DNA from: Serratia silvae
Lineage (GTDB): Bacteria; Pseudomonadota; Gammaproteobacteria; Enterobacterales; Enterobacteriaceae
Reading direction: 5' to 3'
Assembly: GCF_023282985.1 (NCBI RefSeq)
Contig: NZ_JAGQDC010000014.1
Coordinates: 1-64,000 of the forward strand
DNA length: 64,000 nt
Shown here: positions 17,153 to 25,850 of the stretch, in pieces
How the letters are laid out: each line of letters begins with the position of its first letter
Numbering within the stretch: position 1 is the stretch's first letter
Translations under genes and position numbers: made by a program
Notes under the pieces: model-generated
What the model was told of the DNA's origin: nothing
What the model saw: the letters and a program-made list of their open reading frames with translations, nothing else
Databases searched by the model: none

Positions 17153-18527
17153 AAATATTTCCTTTTTCGCCGAAGGTGCCAAATTCACTCTCTTTACTGC
17201 CAAAACTGGCCGCGACGCCGGTATAAACCTCAATGTTATGTTTGAGCGGCGTGCTCAGGTGCAGATTCAACACGTGACTGCCATCCACCAGATTGGCCAT
17301 GCCAGAGACCGACCAATCAATACTGCCGACCTGTTCTTTGTTGGTGCGCGTATAGAGAGTGAGATAATGTTTGCCGAGCAGGTTGCCGCTCCGCCCGACG
17401 TTATCGGTTTCTGCCGCCATCATGCGGGAATATTGTTGGTAGCTGGGACGTAAACCCGCAGCTTGTTGTGGTGACAGTAACTTCCCATAGCCGCCGTTGA
17501 CGAAGCGGATAGTATCGAAGTTATCTTGCCACTGGCTGCGGCTGTAGCCCTGGCTCTGACCGTAATACTCTGCACCGTATTCGGTTTGATCGGTAGTGGT
17601 GTAACGCAGACCCACACCGATATCCCCCTGGACGCCATTAGAACGGATCTTGTATGGCTCCTGCATATAGTCGTATTGACGCATGGCTCGTGCGGCATCG
17701 CCATCCAGATGACGCCAGGTCTGCCCGTGAGACAGCGATCCTTCAACGCTAAGGATCAGGCTGTCCGTCAGGTTGCCACTGGTACCCAGCGCCAGCGTCT
17801 TCTGATTGCCGGTCAAGATGGAGAATGTCGGATTAAACGCCTTCAAACCGGTTGCCGTGTAGCTGGCGTAATACCGGTCAGTGCTGTTGGTTCGTAGTAA
17901 CGCATTCCACTCCGAGCCGGCTTCCTGCCGCTGATCGTTACGTTTCAAACGCGGAAACGCCGCCAGCGTGTAGGTGCCCTCATTACGATACAGTGAACTG
18001 CTGATACCGTAGGCTCCTTCGTCATAGAAATTGCGCCAGCGATCCCCCAGGCCAAAGACACGCACGCCGCGTATGTTGCCACTGATATTGCTCAGCAGAT
18101 CGAGTGGCGTGACGGAGAACAGATAACCACTGGTCTTGCGGACCTTACCGGCATCGATATACAGGCTGTCGCTGGCGGCCCAACTGACTACGGCCTCGTT
18201 GAGTATACCCAGCCCCTGATGGCGTTTATCTTCAAGGGCGCCCGGTTGATGTGCCTGTATGGCATATTCTCCGCTGGCCTGCGCCTTGATGCTGAGGGTT
18301 TCCGTCAACGTGCAGCGTCCAACGCCGGAAAGATACAGATTGGCAATGGTGTTATTACGAAATGAGGGACCGTCGAACTGCCACAGCGAATCGGAGGTAT
18401 GAGAGGAGATCCCCTCAATACCCGCGTAACCGCGCTGGATCTGACATTCCGCCGCCCAATTGCCACTGCTGTAGCTACCCGCCAATAGCAAAATCCCGCT
18501 AAAGGGAAGCCGGGTTGCCCTTCTCAT
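17127..18527 (-). CDS. Outer-membrane beta-barrel protein
   Basis: 466 residues with an N-terminal signal-like stretch (RLPFSGILLLAGSYSSG). A long series of alternating hydrophobic strands follows, ending in MRINW, the C-terminal aromatic typical of barrels assembled by BAM. No plug or POTRA domain is visible. Proteins of this sort (DUF1302-like) are often encoded beside LolA-like proteins. Its ATG overlaps the stop of the LolA-like gene. In this operon it is the likely outer-membrane endpoint for the exported product. Confidence 0.72.
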   Translation of the reverse strand: MRRATRLPFSGILLLAGSYSSGNWAAECQIQRGYAGIEGISSHTSDSLWQFDGPSFRNNTIANLYLSGVGRCTLTETLSIKAQASGEYAIQAHQPGALEDKRHQGLGILNEAVVSWAASDSLYIDAGKVRKTSGYLFSVTPLDLLSNISGNIRGVRVFGLGDRWRNFYDEGAYGISSSLYRNEGTYTLAAFPRLKRNDQRQEAGSEWNALLRTNSTDRYYASYTATGLKAFNPTFSILTGNQKTLALGTSGNLTDSLILSVEGSLSHGQTWRHLDGDAARAMRQYDYMQEPYKIRSNGVQGDIGVGLRYTTTDQTEYGAEYYGQSQGYSRSQWQDNFDTIRFVNGGYGKLLSPQQAAGLRPSYQQYSRMMAAETDNVGRSGNLLGKHYLTLYTRTNKEQVGSIDWSVSGMANLVDGSHVLNLHLSTPLKHNIEVYTGVAASFGSKESEFGTFGEKGNIYAGMRINW

Positions 18528-19354
18528 CCGTTCAGCCTCAACAGGTACTCTTTCTGGAAATTACTTTCCGGTAGCGATTCCAGCCTGACGTCGCTGTAGC
18601 GCATGGTGGTGTAATTATCCTTGCGCAGCGCATCCTCCACCACGATGGTCGTCGGGCGCATCTGCCCCAGCACTGGCTGATAGTCACGGTAGTACGAGCG
18701 CTTGATCAGTACCCCGTCGGCAGACAGGAAATCTGCCCGACGCGGAAAACCGGTGTCTTTCTCTACCCAATAGTTGATGGCCGGATAGGTTACATAAGGC
18801 CAGCGGCGTTGTAGCGAAAGCTTGTAGCAGATCTGCTGTTCGCAGGCCTCTTCGCCAACCAAGGTAGAGATGTAGGAGTAATCAAAGTCGGCGGCGACCA
18901 CATCCCCATTGGAAACCTGGCCCATCAAACGCTGCTGGCGGGATATCGGGATCGGGCGCCGCAGATCCGGTGCGAAATACCACATTTTATCCAGATCGGA
19001 GAGCAAGGCTTTACCTTTGTCACGCGCCGGGGCAACAAAGCGCACGAGCGCTCGTGCGTCCCCTTTTTCCACCTGTTCAGAAGGTTTGTAGAAGCGCATG
19101 GAGATATCCAGCACCTGCTGATTCTCCGTTACGTCACGCCCGCCTTTATGCTCAAGCAACGTCAGTGTGTAGCGGAAAGGTTGATCAGGAGCACGCACTC
19201 GGTCGGCGCGGCGGATGATCTCGCGCGCCCGCTGATCTTCCTGTGCCAGGTTACTTAGCCGATCACGATCCAGTGAGAGCGGCGGATTATCCACCGCTTG
19301 GGCCAGGCCAGACAGACCCAGCAATATCAAACATCCGGTTATTTGACGTTTCAT
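18524..19354 (-). CDS. LolA-like periplasmic carrier (outer-membrane lipoprotein-sorting protein family)
   Basis: 276 residues with a clear signal peptide (MKRQITGCLILLGLSGLAQA). The mature part matches the LolA/COG2834 half-barrel that shields acyl chains: VRFVAPARDKGKALLSDLDK, then MWYFAPDLRRPIPIS. Members of this branch sit next to RND or MacB-type transporters and are thought to ferry lipids rather than housekeeping lipoproteins. Stop and start overlap (ATGA) with the barrel gene point to a joint function. Confidence 0.8.
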   Translation of the reverse strand: MKRQITGCLILLGLSGLAQAVDNPPLSLDRDRLSNLAQEDQRAREIIRRADRVRAPDQPFRYTLTLLEHKGGRDVTENQQVLDISMRFYKPSEQVEKGDARALVRFVAPARDKGKALLSDLDKMWYFAPDLRRPIPISRQQRLMGQVSNGDVVAADFDYSYISTLVGEEACEQQICYKLSLQRRWPYVTYPAINYWVEKDTGFPRRADFLSADGVLIKRSYYRDYQPVLGQMRPTTIVVEDALRKDNYTTMRYSDVRLESLPESNFQKEYLLRLNG

Positions 19355-19376
19355 CGTACAGTCCTTGTAGGCGTGT

Positions 19377-20129
19377 TTAAGGTTGGAGCGTCATGCCAAG
19401 ATCGGCGATAAGCGTGGTGCCGCATATCGCGCTCGACTGCTCGGAAACCAGAAACGCGGCAATGTTGGCCACCTCTTCCGGTTCCACCATCCAGCGGCGC
19501 GCCCCTTTTCCGTAACGCTGGAACATTTCAGGCCACAGTTCTTGCAAGAACGGCGCCATATCGGTATTCACCACCCCGGCGCAGATACCGTTGACGCGGA
19601 TATTGCGGCCATACAGCTCGACTTCCAGATAGCTCACCAGATTCTCGAGCGCCGATTTGGCGATACCGAGCGGGTATTTCGGTAACACGCGCTGGCTGCC
19701 GAGGCTGGAGATCACACAGATCGTGCCCCCCTGAGTCATCATCGGTACCACCTCCTGTACGCAGGCGTTATTGCCGATCAGGTTGGTGTTGAGCAGCAGT
19801 TTCCAGTCGTTGCGCGTCATCTCCATAAAGGATTTGAACGGCGCGGCGGCCGCATTCAGCACCAGATGGTCGATACGTTCGATCCCCTCCTGGCGCAGCT
19901 TTTTCACCATTTCACTGATATCACGGGGTTCAGCGATATCGGCCTTGGCCAACGTGACCTTCACTCTGCTTTCCGCCGCCATAAAACGTTGCAGATTGGC
20001 GGCACTTTTGCCCTGATCCTTGCGATAGTTAAGGATCAGGTCATAACCCTCTTGCGCCAGCTTTTCGGCAATCGCCATCCCGATCCCACGGCCTGCGCCA
20101 GTAATAAGTACCGTTTGTCCTTTTGACAT
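19377..20129 (-). CDS. SDR oxidoreductase, FabL-like
   Basis: 250 residues of Rossmann-fold dehydrogenase. It has the cofactor motif TGAGRGIG at about 10-17 and LNAAAAPFKSF in place of the usual NNAG. The catalytic region reads YPLGIAK, so Tyr and Lys are six apart instead of the classical four. Wider Tyr-Lys spacing is a mark of enoyl-ACP reductases of the FabI/FabL type, and NGICAGVVNTDM resembles FabL. It is the second reductase in the operon. It may reduce enoyl or another intermediate, or act as an atypical ketoreductase. The start at 20129 follows GGAGAAAA. Confidence 0.78.
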   Translation of the reverse strand: MSKGQTVLITGAGRGIGMAIAEKLAQEGYDLILNYRKDQGKSAANLQRFMAAESRVKVTLAKADIAEPRDISEMVKKLRQEGIERIDHLVLNAAAAPFKSFMEMTRNDWKLLLNTNLIGNNACVQEVVPMMTQGGTICVISSLGSQRVLPKYPLGIAKSALENLVSYLEVELYGRNIRVNGICAGVVNTDMAPFLQELWPEMFQRYGKGARRWMVEPEEVANIAAFLVSEQSSAICGTTLIADLGMTLQP

Positions 20130-20148
20130 GAATTTTCTCCCTGAGGGT

Positions 20149-21474
20149 TTAAACAAAGCGGAAAGCTTCCGCGATTACCAGTTTCGACGCCCGGCGTGCC
20201 GGGATAATTGACGCGATCAATGCCGTGACCAAGGGCAACGCACAGGAGAACCAGAACAGGTTGATATCCTGATCCCACATCACAAAGGCCAGATAGCCCT
20301 GGGTATACCCTGGTGAGGGCGGCATCGGTATGCCATTGATATTGATGAGCGAGGCGATGAGAATGCCGAAACTGACGCTCAGCAGTGAGCCGATAATGCC
20401 GATGATGATCCCTTCAAGCACAAACAGGCGGCCGATGTAGGATTGGTTAAGGCCCAGCGCGCGCAGCGTAGCAATTTCCCGCGTACGCTCAATGACGTTC
20501 ATCATCAAGGTGTTACCGATCATAAACACCACAATGACGCTGACGATAGATTTGATAAACAGGAAGATCCCTTCAAACAGATTGACCACCTGATGATAGA
20601 AAATCGCCAGCTCATCCCAGGAGCGTGCCTCCAGATTGAGTTTACGTTCAGCAATTAGCTGGTTTATGCGTGCCAGCACCGCCTCGGTTTGCTCCGTGTT
20701 CTGCAACATGATGATGATTTTGCTGACATCGTTGGTCTGTAACAGCCGTTGGGCAGTTTGCAGGGGCATTTTGATCGCCGTATCGTCATATTCTTTGATC
20801 CCGGACTGGAAAACACCGCGTACCTGAGAAGACATGGCGTTCTGTCCCCCTTCCGGGTTGACCACCAACATATCGACCCAGTCGCCATAGCCTGCCGATA
20901 AGGCACTGGCGATACCCGATCCGATGGTGATGTCCTGCTGCTCCACCCGCGATAGATCGCTGCCGGAGATGATTTTGTCGAGCGATCCCAGCACCAGTGA
21001 GGTTTGGGGTTCAATCCCTACGCCGCTAAAGAAGGTGGAAGCCCCCTTGTCGTACTGGGAGATAATGCCGGTAAACGCCAGCTGGCCGGTAATAGTGGCG
21101 ATGTTCGGCGCGATGATCCTGTCGGCCTGCAGGAGATTTTTCACCTCATCGTAGTTGCTGATGGTGTATTGCAACGAGTTGTTGGCCCCACTGTCGAGAT
21201 AGCCTTTCTCATACAGCTGGATATGCCCGAGGTTGGTGCGGATGGTCTGCTCCCGCAGCGCCCAGAACGAGTAATCGACAAAGCCACCGAAGATAAACAC
21301 CGCCACGCCCCCCAGCGTGATCGCCAGTAATGTGACCCCGGAGCGGCGACGCTGGCGGAACAGGTTCAGGAAGGTATAACGGATATCGGTGGGCTTACGG
21401 ATTATGGTCACGATCACTACCACCAATGCATAGGCGATAATGACGTTGGAAATCCAGAACAGGGCATTCATCAT
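20149..21474 (-). CDS. ABC transporter permease, MacB/LolCE (FtsX) type
   Basis: 441 residues. One N-terminal membrane segment, another after a short basic loop, a large periplasmic domain of about 200 residues, then three C-terminal segments with the FtsX signature (NTLMMNVIERTREIATLRAL). This layout belongs to mechanotransmission transporters such as LolCE and MacB, which extract or push substrates from the periplasmic leaflet. The ATG at 21474 overlaps the preceding stop (ATGATGA). Its ATPase is encoded two genes upstream. Confidence 0.85.
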   Translation of the reverse strand: MMNALFWISNVIIAYALVVVIVTIIRKPTDIRYTFLNLFRQRRRSGVTLLAITLGGVAVFIFGGFVDYSFWALREQTIRTNLGHIQLYEKGYLDSGANNSLQYTISNYDEVKNLLQADRIIAPNIATITGQLAFTGIISQYDKGASTFFSGVGIEPQTSLVLGSLDKIISGSDLSRVEQQDITIGSGIASALSAGYGDWVDMLVVNPEGGQNAMSSQVRGVFQSGIKEYDDTAIKMPLQTAQRLLQTNDVSKIIIMLQNTEQTEAVLARINQLIAERKLNLEARSWDELAIFYHQVVNLFEGIFLFIKSIVSVIVVFMIGNTLMMNVIERTREIATLRALGLNQSYIGRLFVLEGIIIGIIGSLLSVSFGILIASLININGIPMPPSPGYTQGYLAFVMWDQDINLFWFSCALPLVTALIASIIPARRASKLVIAEAFRFV

Positions 21475-22151
21475 AGCGTCACCTCCGCCAGCGGCTGGAT
21501 AATGGCGCTCAGTTCGGCAGGCGTCCATTCAGGTGCGCCGCGGCCTTTCAACTCAGACAGCCGTTTGCCCTCTTCGCCCTGCTGTGCCAATGCCGCCCAG
21601 GCCGCTTTGGCATCGGCCTCTCGGTGGCAACTGCCCAGCGCGTGTGCCGACATCAGCGTCATCATCGGCTTCAGCTCTGCGGGCACTGCCGTGTTTTGGT
21701 GCAGATAGGTCAGATCTTTCAAGGCAACGACGCAGCGGCCATTACTGGTCGGCACAAAGGCATCCATCCGGGCGCGCAGGAAGCGCATCTGCCAGTCGTG
21801 TTCATCGCTTTCCGCCGCTTCGTCAATATAAAAGAAACCCAGCTTTGAGGATTCCGCCGCACGCAGGTAGTTCTTCTTGGCCAGAAACTCCGTCGCCATA
21901 AACAGCTGCCCGTAACCATAAAACATCTTGGCAATGCGGTAGTCCGGGTGCTGTTGATACAACGCCTGCAACTGGCTGGTCGCGCCGGCTAACTGGCCCA
22001 TCGCCGCCTGGGAATTTATCGCCAAGATGGCCTGTAGCCGCGGGTTGCTCTGCGCTTCCTGCTGCATCTGGGCTTGACTGGTCGCCTGCGCCAGGCTGCA
22101 GGTTAATAGCAAAAAAGTGACAGCGTAACGTTTAAGCCGTAACATAATCAT
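21471..22151 (-). CDS. Periplasmic helical-repeat protein of unknown function
   Basis: 226 residues with a signal peptide ([18 protein letters not shown]). The remainder is alpha-helical and TPR-like (LQALYQQHPDYRIAKMFYGY, LRAAESSKLGF). No enzyme motif is seen. The ATG at 22151 follows GGAG with seven bases of spacing and lies inside the end of the ATPase gene. It is probably a periplasmic adaptor for the transporter; this rests on position only. Confidence 0.65.
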   Translation of the reverse strand: MIMLRLKRYAVTFLLLTCSLAQATSQAQMQQEAQSNPRLQAILAINSQAAMGQLAGATSQLQALYQQHPDYRIAKMFYGYGQLFMATEFLAKKNYLRAAESSKLGFFYIDEAAESDEHDWQMRFLRARMDAFVPTSNGRCVVALKDLTYLHQNTAVPAELKPMMTLMSAHALGSCHREADAKAAWAALAQQGEEGKRLSELKGRGAPEWTPAELSAIIQPLAEVTL

Positions 22152-22842
22152 TTTCCAACTCCCCATCTCTGATTTCCAACACCCGTTTGGCCCGATCGCG
22201 CAATTGCAATGAGTGGGTGGAAATAACAAACGTGGTTTTCAATTCCTGATTCATGGTGAGCAGCAGATCGACGATCTCTTGCCCGGTGCGGGTATCCAGA
22301 TTGCCGGTGGGTTCGTCGGCCACGATCAGCCTTGGGCGTTTCACAAGCGCACGAGCGATTGCCACCCGCTGCTGTTGCCCGCCGGAAAGCTCACCCGGCG
22401 GACGTTTGTAGTGCGCCGCCAGCCCAACCTTCTCGATCATGTCCATGACCTGATCCTGCGCCACGCGGCGGCTGAAACCGTTTAGCATCAGCGGGTAGTA
22501 AACGTTGTCGAACACGCTCAGTACCGGCAACAGATTGAAGAACTGGAACACGAAGCCGATCGCATCGGCACGCAAACGAGCGGTTTGCTTATCATTGAGC
22601 GTCGATAAGTCGTTGCCCAACAGATAAACATGGCCGCCAGTGGGATAATCGATCCCGGCCATCAGATTCAGCAACGTGCTTTTGCCACTGCCAGAAGGCC
22701 CGCACAAGGCGATGAACTCGCCGTCATGAATGTCAGTGGTGATCGCCCCCAGTGCCACAATGGCACCCGGCCCTTTGCCAAATTGTTTGCTGGCCTGTTG
22801 CATCGACACCACAGGCAGCGGTTGCGCGGTATGTATGGTCAT
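22132..22842 (-). CDS. ABC transporter ATPase, LolD/MacB type
   Basis: 236 residues of a nucleotide-binding subunit. It has Walker [11 protein letters not shown]-loop [16 protein letters not shown], signature [15 protein letters not shown], Walker [13 protein letters not shown] and switch His in STHS. The [15 protein letters not shown] stretch is typical of LolD/MacB ATPases. It pairs with the FtsX-type permease of the same operon. The ATG at 22842 overlaps the stop of the gene before. Confidence 0.92.
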   Translation of the reverse strand: MTIHTAQPLPVVSMQQASKQFGKGPGAIVALGAITTDIHDGEFIALCGPSGSGKSTLLNLMAGIDYPTGGHVYLLGNDLSTLNDKQTARLRADAIGFVFQFFNLLPVLSVFDNVYYPLMLNGFSRRVAQDQVMDMIEKVGLAAHYKRPPGELSGGQQQRVAIARALVKRPRLIVADEPTGNLDTRTGQEIVDLLLTMNQELKTTFVISTHSLQLRDRAKRVLEIRDGELENDYVTA

Positions 22843-23579
22843 GATTTTTCCTGATGGTTTGGCGGTAAGTGAGAGGCTTCCGGCACCAGCAACAGGCGGT
22901 AGCTGGCCGACGTCTCGTACACCAGATAGCCGTCGCGATCCACCCACGAACGGCGGTTGCTCTGTTTGCTGCTGCTGGTCGTCTCGATCAAGCACAGATC
23001 GTTGAATGGTTCAGTCAGGCCCGGCAGGCGTAGATCGGTCATACCGAGATAACGGCTAAGGCTTGAAGCAATATCCCCGCTGATGGGGGCCAGCGAACGA
23101 ACCCGGCGTTGGCTGCCCGTTAGTTGTGGGTTACAGGGGGTAGGAAAACGCAGCGCGAACAGAGTGTAATCGAACTGGTTCTTCTCAATGATTATCTGCC
23201 TGTTTCCCTGTTGATCATTGATGTTCAGGGTCAGCGCCGCACCCTGCGCGGGTAACTCGCCCTTGACCGTGCGGATCTTGCCATCGTTGTCTTCATGCAG
23301 ACGGTAGCTCAGGCTGTTGTCTAGCCCATACCACACCTCATCCTGATAGCGATAGTGATGAGTACTCAGCAGTATCCGCCAGGAAAAGGTAATGCTTGCC
23401 TGTTGGACATAGTGGTTGCGCTGTGCATCCCAACGTTGGGCAACCCGGTATTCACCGATCGGCGTTTCCCCCTGTAAAGGCAGAATGCGGTAAACCGCCA
23501 GGTAGTCATTGAACGGGCGGGCCTGCAGCGGCATAGCGATCAACGCCACCACCAGTGGAAACAGATAGCGCATCATCAT
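22839..23579 (-). CDS. Periplasmic protein, DUF3108/DUF6134-like
   Basis: 246 residues with a signal peptide (RYLFPLVVALIAMPLQA). A beta-rich body follows, with YRVAQRWDAQRNHYVQQASI and repeated short strands, as in DUF3108-type lipid-handling folds; the family assignment is from memory and tentative. Three cysteines may form disulphides. It lies between the ketosynthase block and the transporter ATPase and overlaps both by ATGA. It is likely part of periplasmic passage of the product. Confidence 0.6.
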   Translation of the reverse strand: MMMRYLFPLVVALIAMPLQARPFNDYLAVYRILPLQGETPIGEYRVAQRWDAQRNHYVQQASITFSWRILLSTHHYRYQDEVWYGLDNSLSYRLHEDNDGKIRTVKGELPAQGAALTLNINDQQGNRQIIIEKNQFDYTLFALRFPTPCNPQLTGSQRRVRSLAPISGDIASSLSRYLGMTDLRLPGLTEPFNDLCLIETTSSSKQSNRRSWVDRDGYLVYETSASYRLLLVPEASHLPPNHQEKS

Positions 23580-24628
23580 GGCTGCGTCTCCGCAACCCAG
23601 TTCTCCAATAGCCAGGCTCCCCCTTCACCATCGAGCACGCTCAACAGGCTATGCCCGGTGATATTGCCCTGTAACAGGTATTGCCAGGCGAGCGCCGGGT
23701 TCATGCAGCCGCTGTCACCGTATAGCTCAGAGAGCGATACGCAGGACAGACCGGCAGGTAACTGTTCGAATGCCTTCCGCTGCACGGCTCGCAGTGACTG
23801 CGCGGGTGGTGTGATCCCCAATACCGCGCGGGTATCCGCGCCGAGATACTGTTTACAACGATCGGCCAGCAACATGGCACGCTGAAGCGCTGAATCGGGC
23901 AGGAGCTGATAGTCACTCAACTGCAAGGCTACGCCTTGACCAGGCAGTTTCTTGAGGATCATGCAACCGACGCGCTCAACGCTGAACTGACTGTTGGCAG
24001 GCATCTGCCCGTGCTCGGTTGATGCGGGGAATCGCTGTGCTTCAGAAAACACCATCGCCGGAAAACTGCGAAATTGACCGCAGATAATCACATTATCGGC
24101 CATATTGCTGTTCAGGCAGTCTTGTGCCACCCGCAGAGCGTTGATTAAGCCGTTGCGCTCCCCCCGCAGTTTGCAGGTGAAATCCTTGATGCCGTAATCC
24201 CGCACGATGTTCTTTGGCAGAATGTCGATGCTCAATGAGTCGCGCCAGCTGTTGGCACCTTCAAAGACGGAGGTTTCCCCCCAGGCATCAACGTAAATCA
24301 GTGCATTGCGTTCATGGCGTAACCGAAACTCGTCCTTGCTGCCCAGCTGCGCTACCGCCTGGGTGCAGGCAGCACTCAGCCCGTTTAGCCAGTCGCGGTA
24401 ATTGGCTTTGCGTAGCGCTTCTTCAGGCAAGGTTTCACTGTCAACGCCGAACCGCTTGAATAACCACTGATTGCTGCCCGCCTTGGCATTGGCTTTTTTA
24501 TGTAGCCAAGCCTCCCACACGTTGTACCAACTGGGGGAAAAACGCTGCATCGACATTCGTGGCTCCAGCAACGAGAAGCCCACCAGATTAATGGCCGTCG
24601 CGGGGACGGTTCGTTTAACCATGTTCAT
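23576..24628 (-). CDS. Ketosynthase-fold protein without the catalytic cysteine
   Basis: 350 residues that read as a divergent thiolase-fold ketosynthase. The nucleophile-helix equivalent is ERNGLINALRVAQ, where active enzymes read C-S-S-G-L-N-A-L. By this by-eye alignment the Cys is replaced by a charged residue. The C-terminal end (GEGGAWLLENW) also fits the fold. A strong GGAGG lies six bases before the ATG at 24628. It may be a structural or chain-length partner, or catalyse a different acyl transfer. Confidence 0.62.
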   Translation of the reverse strand: MNMVKRTVPATAINLVGFSLLEPRMSMQRFSPSWYNVWEAWLHKKANAKAGSNQWLFKRFGVDSETLPEEALRKANYRDWLNGLSAACTQAVAQLGSKDEFRLRHERNALIYVDAWGETSVFEGANSWRDSLSIDILPKNIVRDYGIKDFTCKLRGERNGLINALRVAQDCLNSNMADNVIICGQFRSFPAMVFSEAQRFPASTEHGQMPANSQFSVERVGCMILKKLPGQGVALQLSDYQLLPDSALQRAMLLADRCKQYLGADTRAVLGITPPAQSLRAVQRKAFEQLPAGLSCVSLSELYGDSGCMNPALAWQYLLQGNITGHSLLSVLDGEGGAWLLENWVAETQP

Positions 24629-25850
24629 CGCTATCCTCCTGACATCGGGAGATCACCATGGCGATGGCCGAGCCATCTAGCCCGATACCAGACTTCAAGA
24701 TGTGAGCCTGCTCCAGCGCCAACGGCGGGCAGTCGGCATGGACGTGGATTTGCAGGCTTTCGTCGATAGGATAGCGGGAGGTCAGCGCCAGCAACCGGCG
24801 TTGTTGTAACGCATCGGCGATCAGCATCAGGTCCAACAGGCCGCAACAGGTGACCATGTACCCAACCTGACCTTTGTAGCTGACCACCGGAATACCTGAT
24901 TTCCCCCAGATCTTTTGCAACGCCATGGCTTCCGCTTTATCGCTGGCGATCACGCCATTGGCATGGGGGAAAACGCAGGCAATCTCTGGTGCCGTGAGGC
25001 CCGCTTCCTGAACCGCGCGTTCCAGCGTCTGGGCGATTGTGCGGAAATCCGCAGTAAAGGAACTGCTGCCCCGGGCACCACCGCTCTGACAAAAAACCGA
25101 ACTGCGCAGGCGGACGGTGGGAACAACATTACGCTGGCGGGCGTGTTGTTCACTTTCCATAATCAAGGCTACGGCACCGTTGGTAGGCAGAATGCTGCTG
25201 TCGTGGTTGCTGAACGGCTGCCCCTTACCTTCCCCTAACATGCCTTGCCCCCCCAGGAAAATAACGTCCTGCATCAGGGTGTCTACCCAGCCGATAACCA
25301 GCACCAGATCGGCTTCTCCGGCGGCTACCGTCGCCTGAGCCAGATGCACCGCCGCTAACGAGGAGTTACTGGCACAATACAGCGAAGTCGGTGGCCAGCT
25401 AAGCTGATAAGCTTGCGTTAACTGCCGCGCCAGTCGATCCTGATCGTAGCTGGAGGCATGAAGCCGCTTGATTTGCGGGAACAACAGCAGTTCTTCCTGG
25501 TCGTTGCGATCCTGATAACCGAGAAAATCGGCGATATTGGCACGCTCACCATGGCCCACCAGATAAACCCGAACCCGTTTCCCTCGTAGTTGCGCCACAT
25601 CTGATTCAGCTACGCCAAGCGCTTGGACGATCACTGATTGTAAGCGCTCAAAAGGCGTGCCTGATGGCTGAGATTCTGCGGCATAGTGCGGGTTACAGCT
25701 CAAGCGTAAGTCCTGCCATTCGCTTTTGGTGGCAAACCAGGGTTGAGTACTGACCAAGCGCTGTTTTGTCAGCCCGTCGATCAGCGCCGGAAAATCCGGC
25801 GCATAGGCACTGCTGACGCCCCAACCGCTAAGGACGACGTTCTGGCTCAC
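24615..25850 (-). CDS. Ketosynthase-like protein with Ser in place of the catalytic Cys
   Basis: 411 residues of beta-ketoacyl synthase fold. The nucleophile motif is YCASNSSLAAVHLA; aligned with TACSSSLVAVHLA the Cys becomes Ser161, with an extra Cys two residues earlier. A His survives in FPHANGV, but the second catalytic His is replaced (GQVGYM). Ser-type ketosynthase relatives such as DpsC act as acyl transferases or starter-unit enzymes, which is a plausible role. Start and stop overlap both neighbours. Confidence 0.72.
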   Translation of the reverse strand: MSQNVVLSGWGVSSAYAPDFPALIDGLTKQRLVSTQPWFATKSEWQDLRLSCNPHYAAESQPSGTPFERLQSVIVQALGVAESDVAQLRGKRVRVYLVGHGERANIADFLGYQDRNDQEELLLFPQIKRLHASSYDQDRLARQLTQAYQLSWPPTSLYCASNSSLAAVHLAQATVAAGEADLVLVIGWVDTLMQDVIFLGGQGMLGEGKGQPFSNHDSSILPTNGAVALIMESEQHARQRNVVPTVRLRSSVFCQSGGARGSSSFTADFRTIAQTLERAVQEAGLTAPEIACVFPHANGVIASDKAEAMALQKIWGKSGIPVVSYKGQVGYMVTCCGLLDLMLIADALQQRRLLALTSRYPIDESLQIHVHADCPPLALEQAHILKSGIGLDGSAIAMVISRCQEDSDEHG

